From Plasmodium coatneyi (Eukaryota > Apicomplexa > Aconoidasida > Haemosporida > Plasmodiidae), in NCBI RefSeq assembly GCF_001680005.1, contig NC_033568.1:434001-498000 (forward strand): a DNA stretch of 64,000 nucleotides. The letters run 5' to 3'. The translations under genes and the position numbers were made by a program. Below, one piece after another: positions 9,474 to 20,331 of the stretch. Numbering within the stretch: the stretch's first letter is position 1; each line of letters opens with the position of its first letter. The notes under the pieces are model-generated. The model made no database searches. It saw nothing but the letters and a program-made list of their open reading frames with translations, and had not been told where the DNA came from.

Positions 9474-12471
9474 AAGGTATCACTGTGCAACGTCCAGTGT
9501 GTACCTCTTTCTTCTATTTTTTACGACGTGGCTTCACTTCACTTCAATTTCTTCCCCCCCCCAACGGCAACGCGTGAACGTCTGCAGCCCTACGGAAGAG
9601 GAAATATAACATTGGCCCCGTCGAACCATTCATGGGGGCCATAATCTCCGGCACTGTGAAGTGAAGAAACGGGAATTTTTTAGCCACTCATATGGGATCA
9701 GTTTGTCCGTTTATGCCTCCCATCGTGGAGGAGTAACGTTGTGTGTACTTGTTTGTCATTGCCCTATTCGAACGTCAGAAAGCGGGTTGGAATACTTATT
9801 GGAGGATTCATTGCATACGTTTGTGCCTAGCTCTTTTTTTCTCTCCTTCCTTTGTCTGTTATTCAACCCATTTGGACGCAAAAACGTAAAAGCGCACCAC
9901 GCACCACACCCCACTGGGTGTAATTGTCGTTTGCCAAAATGGTGAACATATCCATTTATTCCTTTTTTTTTTTTTTTTGAAAAGGAGAATAACATAAACT
10001 GCGTCTCCCATATTGTATGCGCTGTCGGGCCATCATACATGACGGTAAAATGAAAGTAAAAACATAAGTTCCACCCGACGGGTGATGAGCTGCTAAATTT
10101 TGTGATTAACCTCCTGGGGTGAAAAGCTTTCTTTTTAAATTCCATGCTATCTAGATGGGTAGATAGCTAGCTTTTTTTTTTTTTTTTTTTTTTTTTAATG
10201 TGAAAATTTTTGATCCATTTTTACCTGACCCGTTCAGGAAAAAATAAATAAATAAAATATATAAAATCAAGTAAAATAAAGGACAATAAAATATTCTCCT
10301 ATTTCCCAATATGCACACACATTTTGCGCTTCAAAATTGGTGAAGCTGGCAAACGTGGGAGTGTGTAATCAGGGTGGTATTCGCACACCGAGGGAAATGC
10401 GTCCAATTGGTATAGAAACATAGAGTGCTTTTTAAAAGGCGCGTCAGACGTGTTATCGCAGTGTGCGACGCGGCGCTGAGCAGAAGGCCGAAATGTAGCT
10501 TATTGCAAAAAGCGGGTAAGTTGAGCCGAACGAGCTAAACTAATGGATAGGAACCCCCCAACGGGAGAATCCTTTGCGCGCTTTTTCCTCGCCATTTTTT
10601 TTTTTTTTCCCTGACTGCTCACATTTTTGGAAGTTCTTGGCAACATGTGTGAGGGCGAAAACGAACTGCGGAATCGCGCTGCCGCCGCTAGCGCCTCATC
10701 AAACCGGCTGCATCCCTTCACGGTACCCCAACTTGTCTGTCCCTTTTCTGCTAACGTCTAACAAATCGATTTCGAAATGAAATAGGAAGATGTGCAAATA
10801 GCTGGGCGTCAGGGGGTACAGAAATGATGCACAAATTGGGAAGCCAAGTAGAAGAGGAGGAAGGGGAAGAAGTGTTCCCCACAATTGGCTCAAAAAATAG
10901 CGACATTTCTACATTTCTTTATCGAAAAAAAAAAAAAAAAAAAAGTATTGCTTCCATTTTTGATTTACATAAATGTGTGTGCGGTGTGTAAAATAAAACA
11001 TAAAACGCAGGGATGTGTAAGGGAAAAAAAAACATACGAAATGTGAACAAAGGAACATGCAGAGAAATCCTAGAGAGAATAAAAAGTGAAAAGGTTAACA
11101 CCTGCGCATGCACTTGTTCATGAACATACACAGACACTTTACACATTCGCCGCTCTCGCCCAGTTTTAAGAACCATTTTGCGAAAAGGAATACTCGGCGA
11201 AGAGGTACCCCACGGGCAGGGGAAAAAAAAAAGAGTAACTGTGTGTAAATGCGTAAAGTGTGTGGAAATTTGCGGAAAATTGCGGAAATGAAGGGGTATA
11301 CCCAGGCATACCCACGCGCAAGTTCTGCGACTCCTGATGACTTTTTTCGTGATTGCTCTTAATCATAAAAAAACAAATGAACGCTCCTACATAGGGCTTG
11401 CCCGCAAAACGCGAAGGAATGCACAGTCACCTGAGAAGTGAACCAAGTAGAATTAATCGCGTCCAGTTGCAGTAGTTACCATACACCCCCCCACCCACAA
11501 TGCTGCATTTTTTTTTAATAACCCATGAAGGGGGCACTTAAAATATTCGCTTATTTCTACAAATTTTTTTTTTTTTTCCCCCTCAATTATTCCTAAGGCT
11601 AGGTATAAATTACGGGGGGGCATAAGCAGAATGCCCATTTTTCGCCTCGCTTTTTTTTCAGTTTCCCCCTTTGTGACTGCCTTTGTCTTAGCGCGCGCAT
11701 GTGCGGCGCTAATATACTCTACCGCTACTCTGCTGCATTGATGCATGCAGGGTGAAGCACTTTCTCTATGTGGCAATTGCGCAAAAAGGTGACCTGCACA
11801 TGTGCAGTGGCCACATGCATAGCACACCTGCAACGGAAGGCAACTTTTTTTTCTAATCGGAAACACAACCGACATATGCAACCTGCATGTGGATTTCCCC
11901 TCACTGCGCGCAAAAATAAAAAAAAAAAAAACATTGAAGTAACCAAGTGATGAGTGAGTGAACGAACGAAACAACCAACGAGTAGAACAAAGCAAGAACA
12001 AAACAGCGAAATAATTTCCAGCCTATCACACAATTCCCTGTGTTGGGGGTGTTGCAAAAAAAAAAAAAAAAGAAGCAACTCTCTGTACATCCCTCACGAG
12101 CGTGAAGGTGAATGTTACACCGTTTAAGTCATTTTATGGTCCACTCGAAGGGGAGGGGACAGGCGATGCGAATAACCGCTTAGAAAAAAAATTACCGACG
12201 GGGGGAAAGAACCTCTTGGAAAATAACGTGCAGGATGTGCCTACACATCTCCACGAGGGTGTGCCTGTTTTTTTTTTTGTGCGTATTCCTTCGCGTGTGC
12301 GATTGGATTCCGACTGACACAAACACTTTCCCCACAACGTCCTGTTCGTATAGACGCAGCAGCTAACCGATGCAATCGCTGGACGATATGCGAATGGTCC
12401 TCCTAGCACTGTTTTCTTCTTGCTTGAAGGGGTAAACGATTTGGCATTTCCCTCAAGCTCCCTTTACTGTG
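9474..12471. other. Long spacer upstream of the AP2 gene
   Basis: About 3 kb with poly-T tracts (for example near 9962-9979 and 10171-10196) and A-runs near 10925 and 12055. I see no exon that fits a family. Two weak coding candidates lie here: a 182-codon minus-strand frame at 11453-12001 and a short acidic plus-strand frame starting near 10824. The rest is probably the long promoter and 5' UTR of the AP2 gene. Confidence 0.5.
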
Positions 12472-12562
12472 TTACTTTACCGTGTTACTTTACTGTGTTG
12501 CTCTACCGCGTTACTTTACCGTGTTGCTCTACCGCGTTACTTCACCGTGTTGCTCTACCGCG
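12472..12562 (+). repeat. Seven 13-bp tandem units before the AP2 start
   Basis: Seven back-to-back 13-mers, alternating between TTACTTTACCGTG-like and TTGCTCTACCGCG forms. They end 32 bases before the AP2 ATG, so they probably lie in the 5' UTR. The frame across them is open, but the first ATG is at 12595. Confidence 0.85.
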
Positions 12563-12594
12563 CTGTTTTTCCACGCTATTGTTTTTTGCCCGAA

Positions 12595-14787
12595 ATGACC
12601 ACCAGCCTGGGGGACTCGGACGAGCTGCTAAAGGAGTTAGACCTGGAAAACTACGTTACCTTCGTGAAGAGGTGTTTCAAAAATGGAATAAAAAAAGAGG
12701 AAGAGGATATCTGCGCTCAGGATTTGAGGAACCTGGCCAAGTGTCTCCCCAGGGTGTCCGGCGTCTGGTACGATTTGCACAAAAACAGTTGGGAAGCCAG
12801 GTGGGCTGAAGGGACTAAATCTGCAAGAAAGTATTACTCTGTGCAAAAGTTTGGCTTCCACGAAGCGAGGAAACTAGCCATTAAAACCATCAAAACGAAG
12901 GAAATAAATTACATCTACAACAGCATAAATGAGGATTTTAACAAACCCCTCAAGTGGAACCTAAATAGTGAATTCCTAGAGATGAATCACGATCCCATAA
13001 TTAACCTTAAGAGGAAATATAGATCCCCTAATTGTAAAGTCAGGGAGAAGAAGATTAAAAAGGAACCCAGTAATGGGAACGGTGTTAGTAGAAAAATTAA
13101 AGGTGAAAAGAAATGTACCACTCAAACAAGGGGGTTGAGAAGGGGGCATGCTCATTACACTTCTACTACCAGCTGCAACGCCTCTACGAAAGGTAGATTT
13201 TACAAATCAGAGGAACAGCATGGCATCTACGGGGACACACCAAATGGGTTGCACACAGATGGCACCACCAACAACCACGGGGAAGACCAAAGTGAAGCCT
13301 CGAACATCTTGGACGGCACTATTTCCAATGTGAGAAACGACCATGAAATGGACGACATTGCTGGGCAGCACGCCGTAGAAGGTAGTCCCTCCAGTACTTG
13401 TCCGAATCATAGGGAAACACCCACAAACACAAAAATGGCGTTGTCCATAGAGGAAAACTTCCAGCATCCTCTTCATATGGATGAATGCAATGATACTTGC
13501 CTAAGTGAGGAAGAACCTTTGGGGAAGGAGAACCTATGCACCATAGATGAAAATGGGAAGAGTCCCTCCAGTGTTAACAGAAACAACGGGAACATGAACA
13601 AGACGGACGATTATGATATACCCCCTATACGTACCGCCAGCGAGAATGATCAAATAGAGGAAAACAATTCGAGTAAGCAAGGTGATGATAAAACACCCAA
13701 GGAAGAGAACACGCTCCAGAAGCATACCCTTCGCAAAAGAATCCTCAACTGCAATAAAGACATCCATGGGAAGGGCAAAACGAGTATGGTGAAATTCCCA
13801 GGCAGAAAAATCCTGAGCTACATGAGACAACAAAAAAAAACGAAGAACAAAAGCACCCTGTATGCCAAACAAAGTGGACTCCTAAAAATGAACTTAAAGC
13901 AACTGCCAAGTAAGGTGTTCAGTAAGGAACATGGCTCCAGGTTGAACCGAAAGAACTTAAAAAAAAAAAGTTTCCTAAGTGAAAAAAGGGCAGGCATAAA
14001 TGGGGGTGCCCTTTTTGTTAAAAAAAGTAAAAGTTGCAATCACGCAGAGGGGAAGAAGTGCAAGAATTGCGACTTCAGGAGGAAGAAGCTGAGGGACCTG
14101 CGCGAGCACGATTCACTCCTCTTTTCGAGCGTGCTCCCAAACGGTGGAGAAACCTTCAGTGGCGCAGAAAGCTCCAACGGTGGGGAAACCCTCAATGGGG
14201 AAGAATCCCTCAACGCGGACCGGACGCACCAACTCGGCACGGACATGGCCTCCCCCACGTATGGCGAGACGGACGCTCAGAACGGCAACGAAGGGGGTGA
14301 TCAGACGAGTAAACAATTGGGTTCCCTAAATATAGACGCACAAAGGGAAGAAATGCAAAAGGAAGACGCGCAAAAGGAGGACACGCAACAGGAGTACACG
14401 CAACAGGAGTACACCCCACCTGGCGAAATGACTCAGAAGATGAAGTGCTGCGTGGAAATTAACTTAAAGGAAGTCCTCCATTCGGACACGCTTAGCATAT
14501 TCAAAAATGCAATTAATTTACTGCTGAACGACTTGAAGTGCAAATGTGTGCCCCACATGGATAAGCAATTTTTGAACATCCTGGAGATTATCGATAATCA
14601 CATGAACTACGTAAACTCCATGCTCAGTGAACAAATTTTAATTACCTATGTTCACTTATTTGACATTTGCGTATCCAACAATATTTTGCCAAGTCAAATG
14701 GACCAGAACGTACAGAAGGTTTTTTGCAATGCGCTGATTGCGTTTCATATTCTCCTTTTTAATTTCCTGAAGGATAGACGGGGCTAG
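12595..14787 (+). CDS. AP2-O3: ApiAP2 transcription factor with ACDC domain, probably AP2-O3
   Basis: ApiAP2 proteins are the main sequence-specific DNA-binding regulators in Plasmodium. From the first ATG the protein has 730 residues in one exon. Residues about 54-100 form an AP2 domain (VSGVWYDLHKNSWEARW, then a helix with FHEARKLAIKTI). The last 110 residues or so (from EINLKEVLHSDTL) match the ACDC domain found at the C-terminus of a subset of ApiAP2 proteins. The middle is low-complexity, with basic stretches, NGGE repeats near residues 520-540 and QKED/QQEY repeats near 585-605. Family membership is firm. The AP2-O3 name rests on gene order with L15, archease and TLP. AP2-O3 is reported to act in female gametocytes and ookinetes, which fits the neighbouring CPW-WPC gene. 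Confidence 0.88.
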   Translation: MTTSLGDSDELLKELDLENYVTFVKRCFKNGIKKEEEDICAQDLRNLAKCLPRVSGVWYDLHKNSWEARWAEGTKSARKYYSVQKFGFHEARKLAIKTIKTKEINYIYNSINEDFNKPLKWNLNSEFLEMNHDPIINLKRKYRSPNCKVREKKIKKEPSNGNGVSRKIKGEKKCTTQTRGLRRGHAHYTSTTSCNASTKGRFYKSEEQHGIYGDTPNGLHTDGTTNNHGEDQSEASNILDGTISNVRNDHEMDDIAGQHAVEGSPSSTCPNHRETPTNTKMALSIEENFQHPLHMDECNDTCLSEEEPLGKENLCTIDENGKSPSSVNRNNGNMNKTDDYDIPPIRTASENDQIEENNSSKQGDDKTPKEENTLQKHTLRKRILNCNKDIHGKGKTSMVKFPGRKILSYMRQQKKTKNKSTLYAKQSGLLKMNLKQLPSKVFSKEHGSRLNRKNLKKKSFLSEKRAGINGGALFVKKSKSCNHAEGKKCKNCDFRRKKLRDLREHDSLLFSSVLPNGGETFSGAESSNGGETLNGEESLNADRTHQLGTDMASPTYGETDAQNGNEGGDQTSKQLGSLNIDAQREEMQKEDAQKEDTQQEYTQQEYTPPGEMTQKMKCCVEINLKEVLHSDTLSIFKNAINLLLNDLKCKCVPHMDKQFLNILEIIDNHMNYVNSMLSEQILITYVHLFDICVSNNILPSQMDQNVQKVFCNALIAFHILLFNFLKDRRG

Positions 14788-15335
14788 GGTGTCCCTACCC
14801 TCCACTTGGCGCATGAGCCTTTATTAATGCGCAGAGTGAGTTAACTTAAAAGGAAAGGCGTGCACACGAGGGGGACTCCTCGTCGTTTGCACTGACGTTG
14901 GAAGGACGGGTGTCCGTCCTGCCAAGTTAACGCTGAAGTGATGTTTTTTCTTTCTTCTTTATTCTTCTTTTTTTTGTTTTCCTTATATTAGCAGTACGTA
15001 CAGCCGTCCAGTCGGGATATTGGACACACACAGGCACAACTTCTCCCTCACGCTACCGCTTAACAACTACAACACGTTTCACAACCTCCAAGTGTTTGCC
15101 TTTTTTTTCTCACTGGTGCGTGTGCACATTTACGTCTAACTTTTTTTGCCTGAACAAGCTAGCTATATTTGCTTTTCCCTTTTGCATTTTTTTTATGAAC
15201 AGTTCATGCAAAAAGTTGAAAAAAAAAAAAAAAAAAAAAAAAATATTCATATTTTTTTGCAAATTTTTGCAAATTGTTGTGCGCGCCATTTTGGCTAGCA
15301 CGTTCGTCCGTCATCCGTTCACTTTTGCGGGGTTA
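14788..15335. other. Convergent spacer between AP2 and L15 genes
   Basis: About 550 bp with T-rich stretches near 14944-14975 and a poly-A run at about 15219-15243. It lies between two 3' ends and probably holds both 3' UTRs. No gene seen. Confidence 0.6.
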
Positions 15336-17075
15336 TCACTTCTCCCCTGTGCTGGGCAATTCTGATTCATCCACTTCGTTCATTTGGTCTGTTTCGTTTG
15401 CTTCATTTTCTTCGTTCGTTTCGTTTGCTTGACTTTCTTCCGCGCGGCGCTGCTCCTCCATCTTCACCCGCTTCAACCAGTGCAACTTCCGCTCATACTT
15501 GGAGGGCTTCCCAGAGAAGACAATTCGGCGCGGAATCCTGTTCAAGTTCTCATCGTCGGGGTTGTACTCTGCGTACACAATGTCTTGCGTGTTCTTCTTC
15601 AGCAAGAGGCACCTCCCCCCGAGCCTAATAATTTCACGCGCCGCCTTAACTGTAAAGGAGTGCGCCTTCACGATGACATACTTCGCGTAAAACTCAAAGT
15701 CGAAGCCGTGCTTCATTTTGTACTTCTTCAAATTACACCCGACGACCTTAATGGGGTGTTTCCGTTTATACTTTCCTATCTGCAGTCCCATTTTGTCTAT
15801 CACATTCCAGTCAATTTCGAGGTACTTCTTCTGTCCACTTCTTGTGTAGGCCAAGTTAATTAAGTTGAGTGGAATTAATTCGTAATCATACCGGTTGAAG
15901 TGGTAACCTGGTCCCATTGGGGCGGCAACAAATTTTGGCAATTTTCTATACAATGGTGTTTGACCCCCTTCAAAGCCTATGGGGATGGACCCTCCACTTC
16001 TACTTTTTTGTCCTTTCATTCCTCTTCCGGATGATCCTCCCCTTTTACTTCCTACTCCTCTCCCCTTCCGTCTCCTCTTTTTGTCCTCCATAGAGGGTAT
16101 GTTAAAAGGAGTAATGAAGTACTCATTCTTTTCCCTATTCCCTCCAACAACTGTTGATTCCCAGTAGACATCCGCCTTAAGCTTCATGTCGTTAATTAAT
16201 GGGTAAATGGCCCTGGGCCAATCCATCTGTGTCAAGTCCCAAACCAGCGGGGTTTTTGTCTGTTCATATAAATCATCCATAACTTTTTTAATCCCCAATT
16301 TTATGGCTTCCTCTTGGTATTTCACATTTACTTCGTTAATTTTTTTTTGGATTTCTTCCCTTAGTTTGACTAGCTGTTCGTTCTTTTCGTCATACACTAG
16401 GTATTTGTTCTTTTCCACCTTTTTGATTTCTTCAATGATGGGTTCTATGGCTTCCTCCTGTTCCTTCATCACGTTTTGCAGGAACTTCTTCTGTTCTTCA
16501 TTGTAGGGAGATTTGAAGATTCCGTTCTTTATGTCCTCCTCTAGTTGCTTGAATTGTTTATACCTCAGGTAAAGCTTCCTATTAATTAGCGCCTTGTACT
16601 TTTTGTCCACCAGTTTTTTTTCCTCCTTCAGTTCTTTAAACATGGTGTTTGCTCTTCCTATTTTGAAGCTCCCATCCATCATGGTGCCGAAGATTCCTCT
16701 CAGTTCGTTTTGATCGCGTCGCTGCAGCTGCTTAGTTGGGTCACCTTTTCCATCCATGCCATGCTCCTCGTTGTTATTCTGCCTCTTAGCCCGAGCCTGC
16801 TTCTCCTCCTCCACATCGAAGTCTATATTAAACTGCCGCTTCACCTTCCCCAAGAGACTGTTAATCGTGTCGATCATGTTGTACTTCTCCTCCACCTCCT
16901 CTTCTTTAAAAAGATTCAGGTGCCTTTTCTTCCTCCCTGAAACGATCCCTTTGTGTCTTCGCTCGATCAAAGGGCTTTTCTGCGTCGCGCTCAGGGGGCC
17001 CCCCTTGCGGTCGCTGATGACGAATCCTCTTACAAGCGTCGTGCACAGCAGCAGGAAAAAAGCTAGGCACCTCAT
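15336..17075 (-). CDS. Apicoplast-targeted 50S ribosomal protein L15
   Basis: A 579-residue single-exon protein. Residues about 338-505 carry the bacterial L15 (uL15) signature: GRGVGSKRGGSSGRGMKGQK, then SRSGG and FEGGQTPLYRKLPK, and a C-terminal part with VKAHSFTVKAAREII. L15 assembles into the large subunit of the bacterial-type ribosome. The N-terminus is a hydrophobic signal (MRCLAFFLLLCTTLVRGF) followed by a basic stretch, the bipartite leader expected for apicoplast import. Between leader and L15 core are about 270 lysine/glutamate-rich, probably helical residues that bacterial L15 (about 145 residues) lacks. The C-terminus is Glu/Asn-rich. Divergent from archease and convergent with the AP2 gene. 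Confidence 0.92.
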   Translation of the reverse strand: MRCLAFFLLLCTTLVRGFVISDRKGGPLSATQKSPLIERRHKGIVSGRKKRHLNLFKEEEVEEKYNMIDTINSLLGKVKRQFNIDFDVEEEKQARAKRQNNNEEHGMDGKGDPTKQLQRRDQNELRGIFGTMMDGSFKIGRANTMFKELKEEKKLVDKKYKALINRKLYLRYKQFKQLEEDIKNGIFKSPYNEEQKKFLQNVMKEQEEAIEPIIEEIKKVEKNKYLVYDEKNEQLVKLREEIQKKINEVNVKYQEEAIKLGIKKVMDDLYEQTKTPLVWDLTQMDWPRAIYPLINDMKLKADVYWESTVVGGNREKNEYFITPFNIPSMEDKKRRRKGRGVGSKRGGSSGRGMKGQKSRSGGSIPIGFEGGQTPLYRKLPKFVAAPMGPGYHFNRYDYELIPLNLINLAYTRSGQKKYLEIDWNVIDKMGLQIGKYKRKHPIKVVGCNLKKYKMKHGFDFEFYAKYVIVKAHSFTVKAAREIIRLGGRCLLLKKNTQDIVYAEYNPDDENLNRIPRRIVFSGKPSKYERKLHWLKRVKMEEQRRAEESQANETNEENEANETDQMNEVDESELPSTGEK

Positions 17076-18301
17076 TTTGGGGGCGACCTTCTAAGCGGCG
17101 CCATTCTGCCTTCAGCAGAGCTGAACGAAGCTTCAAGTGGGTTCACGCAGCTTCGAACAGATCAACACATTGCACTAACGTGGGGCCACACCGACGCAGT
17201 TCCACGTATCGTTCCACACAACATACGTGAGAACTATTCGCTGCATCTCTGCACAGGTAGATGTTGTCTTATGTCACCCCCCAAGGTGAAGAGGCCCCCC
17301 TCCCTCTTTACCAAAAAAGGATGAACCCGATCGGTTCATGCATGTGCGTGTCTGTGGGTCTATGTGTACCCCTCCGAAGTTCAATTCGGTGAAGACTTCT
17401 CAAACTGGATGACTGCACAGGGGGCATTGTGCGTCCATTCATTTGGAATCGTTTGGCGGCATAAACGTGCTCGGGGTAACCCCACTGGGGAGAAGCCCAC
17501 ACGGGTGTCCCTTCTCCACGTGGTAGTTTGCGTCCTCTTTTCCGCACCAGTGGCGCTGCTGCTGAGTTACTCCGTACAGGTAACCTGCCTTGTTGCCCTT
17601 CTCTGTGTCTGCCCCCGAACGATCACTCCCCTCTGCGACGGCTTCGCCCCGATCTCCCTTTTTTTTGCAAAGCTAACGGGTGAACTTCCCCCGAAAAAAA
17701 ATGAATGTGCCCCCTGGGAGGAAGAAGAAAAAAGAAAAATATTCAAATGGCACTTCAAAAAGGCAAAGTGCGTTCAACCTTTTCCACATGTGGGGTACTG
17801 CATACACATGTATATTTCCGTGTATGTGTCACGCGTAGAGGAGCATTATATTGTTCCTCCTTTGTTCCCAATTTAGGATTTTCCTCGCTCCCCCCCACAT
17901 GGTCATATAACGCGTAAATGAATTTAAAAAAAGGGTGTATTGACACACGTACGCGAGTTCGTTCATGTAAATTTTAAGGCACGCAAAAGAAACTTGCTCT
18001 CCAAATGATGCACTCCTTGAAGGGACCTTCTACTCTGGAAGCGGTGCCTGTATTCAAGAAGTTCGTTTTGTTCTAATCACATGGAAATGTTATTCATCCA
18101 CTTTTCATTAGGTGAAAAGATGTGAATTTTTTTTTTTTTTTTTTTTTTTTTTTGCAACATTACAAGATAGGGATTGTGTCCACGTTGATGTACTTTTTAC
18201 AGCTCATTTGAGTTTGCCCAAATTGGAGAATCTACCTCCTCGCATAGGATACACCGCTTTGTTGCATACCTCAACATGCGAACGCACACCGCGCTAGAAA
18301 T
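17076..18301. other. Divergent spacer between L15 and archease
   Basis: About 1.2 kb between two divergent starts, with a T-run at about 18127-18153. It probably contains both promoters. A 170-codon plus-strand frame at 17364-17876 has no family signature and I do not call it a gene. Confidence 0.55.
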
Positions 18302-18961
18302 ATGAAGCAACCCCCCAGCAATGAAATTCGTTCCTTGCCCCAGAGGGGGAGGCGACGAGTTGGTAGGGACAGCGTCAGTAGTGACGAGATAGAGTCGGAG
18401 GATAACGGCAAGCAGAGTGGGTACGACAGCGGCAAAAGCGGGAGCAGCGTTCATATTGACGGCAGCGAAGAGGCAAGCACGCAGAATGTGGCTCTGCCCT
18501 ATGGGAATAAGAAAATAAAGGACGACCAACTCGAAAAGACATACCAGTACGAATACCTGGACCACCCAGCCGATGTCATCCTACACAGTTACGGAAAGAC
18601 CCTAAAGGAGTGCTTCGAGTCTGCATGCGTATCAATGTTTAATTATATGTGTAACTTGAATAAAGTGGAGCCAAAATTATCAAGGCACATAACAGCTAGA
18701 GGCGAAACCCTGGAAGACTTACTGTATAACTTTTTAACCGAATGCCACTTCTTGTATGGCAGTGAATACATCATTTGTAAAGGTGTGGACATTTTAGTTT
18801 TCGATCAGAGGTCCTTTTTCATCGAGGCCTGTGCATATGGGGATGTTTTTTCGCCTGACCTGCACGAATGTGGCACGGAGATAAAGGCTATCACAAAACA
18901 TGAGCTGAGAATTTGCTTGACGGAGGACCTTTGGGAAGCGTTTGTCCTGGTCGACATATGA
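18302..18961 (+). CDS. Archease
   Basis: Archease is the small cofactor that activates the RtcB tRNA ligase, which joins tRNA halves after intron removal and repairs other RNAs. The protein has 219 residues. Residues about 80-219 match the family: YEYLDHPADVILHSYGKTL (the DHxAD metal-binding region), FNYMCNLNKVEP, a segment for RGETLEDLLYNFLTECHFLY, then HECGTEIKAITKHELRI and a C-terminal DI. About 75 extra residues at the N-terminus are Ser/Gly/Asp-rich and look disordered. A stop lies just upstream of the ATG, which fixes the start. Single exon. Confidence 0.93.
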   Translation: MKQPPSNEIRSLPQRGRRRVGRDSVSSDEIESEDNGKQSGYDSGKSGSSVHIDGSEEASTQNVALPYGNKKIKDDQLEKTYQYEYLDHPADVILHSYGKTLKECFESACVSMFNYMCNLNKVEPKLSRHITARGETLEDLLYNFLTECHFLYGSEYIICKGVDILVFDQRSFFIEACAYGDVFSPDLHECGTEIKAITKHELRICLTEDLWEAFVLVDI

Positions 18962-19106
18962 GCAGCGATAGTGGCAGGTGTGTGTGTACGTATTATGAGG
19001 AGGTCACTCAAGGAGGAGGTCCTCCCCATTTGGGATACCACTCCATGGGTTGTTGTTTTGTTCCACTTTTTTGCATCATCTCAGTCACTATTACTATTAC
19101 TGTTAC

Positions 19107-19149
<43 letters not shown>

Positions 19150-19573
19150 TTTGTTGCGCCGCCACTTGGCACAGTTCCTCGAAAAAGGAAGGTCGTCCCC
19201 TTGTTCCCATTCAAGCGTGCCATCAGATGGAAGCTCTTTTTTTAAATAACGCCTCTCCCGGGATCTTGCATACACGGTTATGCATGCACATTAGTGTGTG
19301 TTCTCTCCTTGCCCAGTTTTTCGTCGCGCAGTGTCAAGGGTATATACCCCCCGTGAGGGTTGTCCAACGCTTGTCCACCCCATTTTTTTTGGCGCCATCA
19401 ATCCGACTGCATACCTTGTAACCTTTTTGGAAACCCTAATATTTTATACATTTCAAGAAGAAGAATAATCCGCAACACGGAATCAAGAGATAAACTAGGA
19501 GCAAGGATGTGTCGATAGAGAGGTACCTTGTTACCAAGTTTAAATCTCTTTGTTTTTCCCTTCCTTGTGCTGA

Positions 19574-19611
<38 letters not shown>

Positions 19612-20331
19612 ATGTATCATTTGGGCAGTCGAAGCCCCATTGGGGAAATTTTCTCCCCTATTATTTTCCTCTTCATGGTTTGGAAGAGGCGGGGGGAGGG
19701 TCCTATACATGAGGTGACCCCGCACAGGATGTTCCTCCACGCGAAACTGATCGATCGATCTGCACCCATGCCATACGACACATTTGTTGTTTCTGCCTTA
19801 GCGACGAGGATTACGCACCTACACCTATATGTGTGCTCAACTTTTTTTTTTTTTTTTTTTTTTTTTTTGTAATTTCCGCGAAAAAAAAGGATACTCAAAG
19901 AGGAGTGTATAGTGCAACTTTTTTGTTTCACCCCACCGTGTGTGTTTGACAAGCTGGTTTGCATTTCCCACGTGAGATTCTTTAAGCGGCATACAAAGTA
20001 ACTTGGCATTTATTTTTTCGTTTTACACGCAGGAGGGGACTCTCTTTGTCACTGCGCAGTTTGTGAAGTGTGTTCATGTGTTGGGAGTGCGAGCCTTTTG
20101 TCCTTGTTGGCACAGTTGGCTAGCTATAACAGAAGGGTAAAAAAAAAAATAATAATAAATTGAGCATACACACACTAGTGTAACAACATAGCAACGTAAC
20201 AACGTTACAACACATTATCATATTAACGGATCAACACACACCCTGCTGTGTGTGGAAATTAGCGAAGAAGGAACGCCGAACGTCAGCACTGGTGCGCCCC
20301 CCCACGTGAGCACACCATGCAGTAACCTGTC
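18962..20331. other. Spacer with long poly-T tracts
   Basis: About 1.4 kb between archease and the next gene on the same strand. It holds a 36-base T-run at 19113-19148 and others near 19580-19607 and 19842-19868. No convincing exon seen. Confidence 0.55.

Noticed and set aside
9540..9700. Weak CPW-like residues (TLAPSNHSWGP) after the CPW-WPC gene
   Set aside because: The frame hits a stop where the cysteine should be, and the gene already ends in frame at 9473. Probably chance.
12469..12594. N-terminal extension of the AP2 protein
   Set aside because: It is encoded by the 13-bp tandem repeat and has no ATG.
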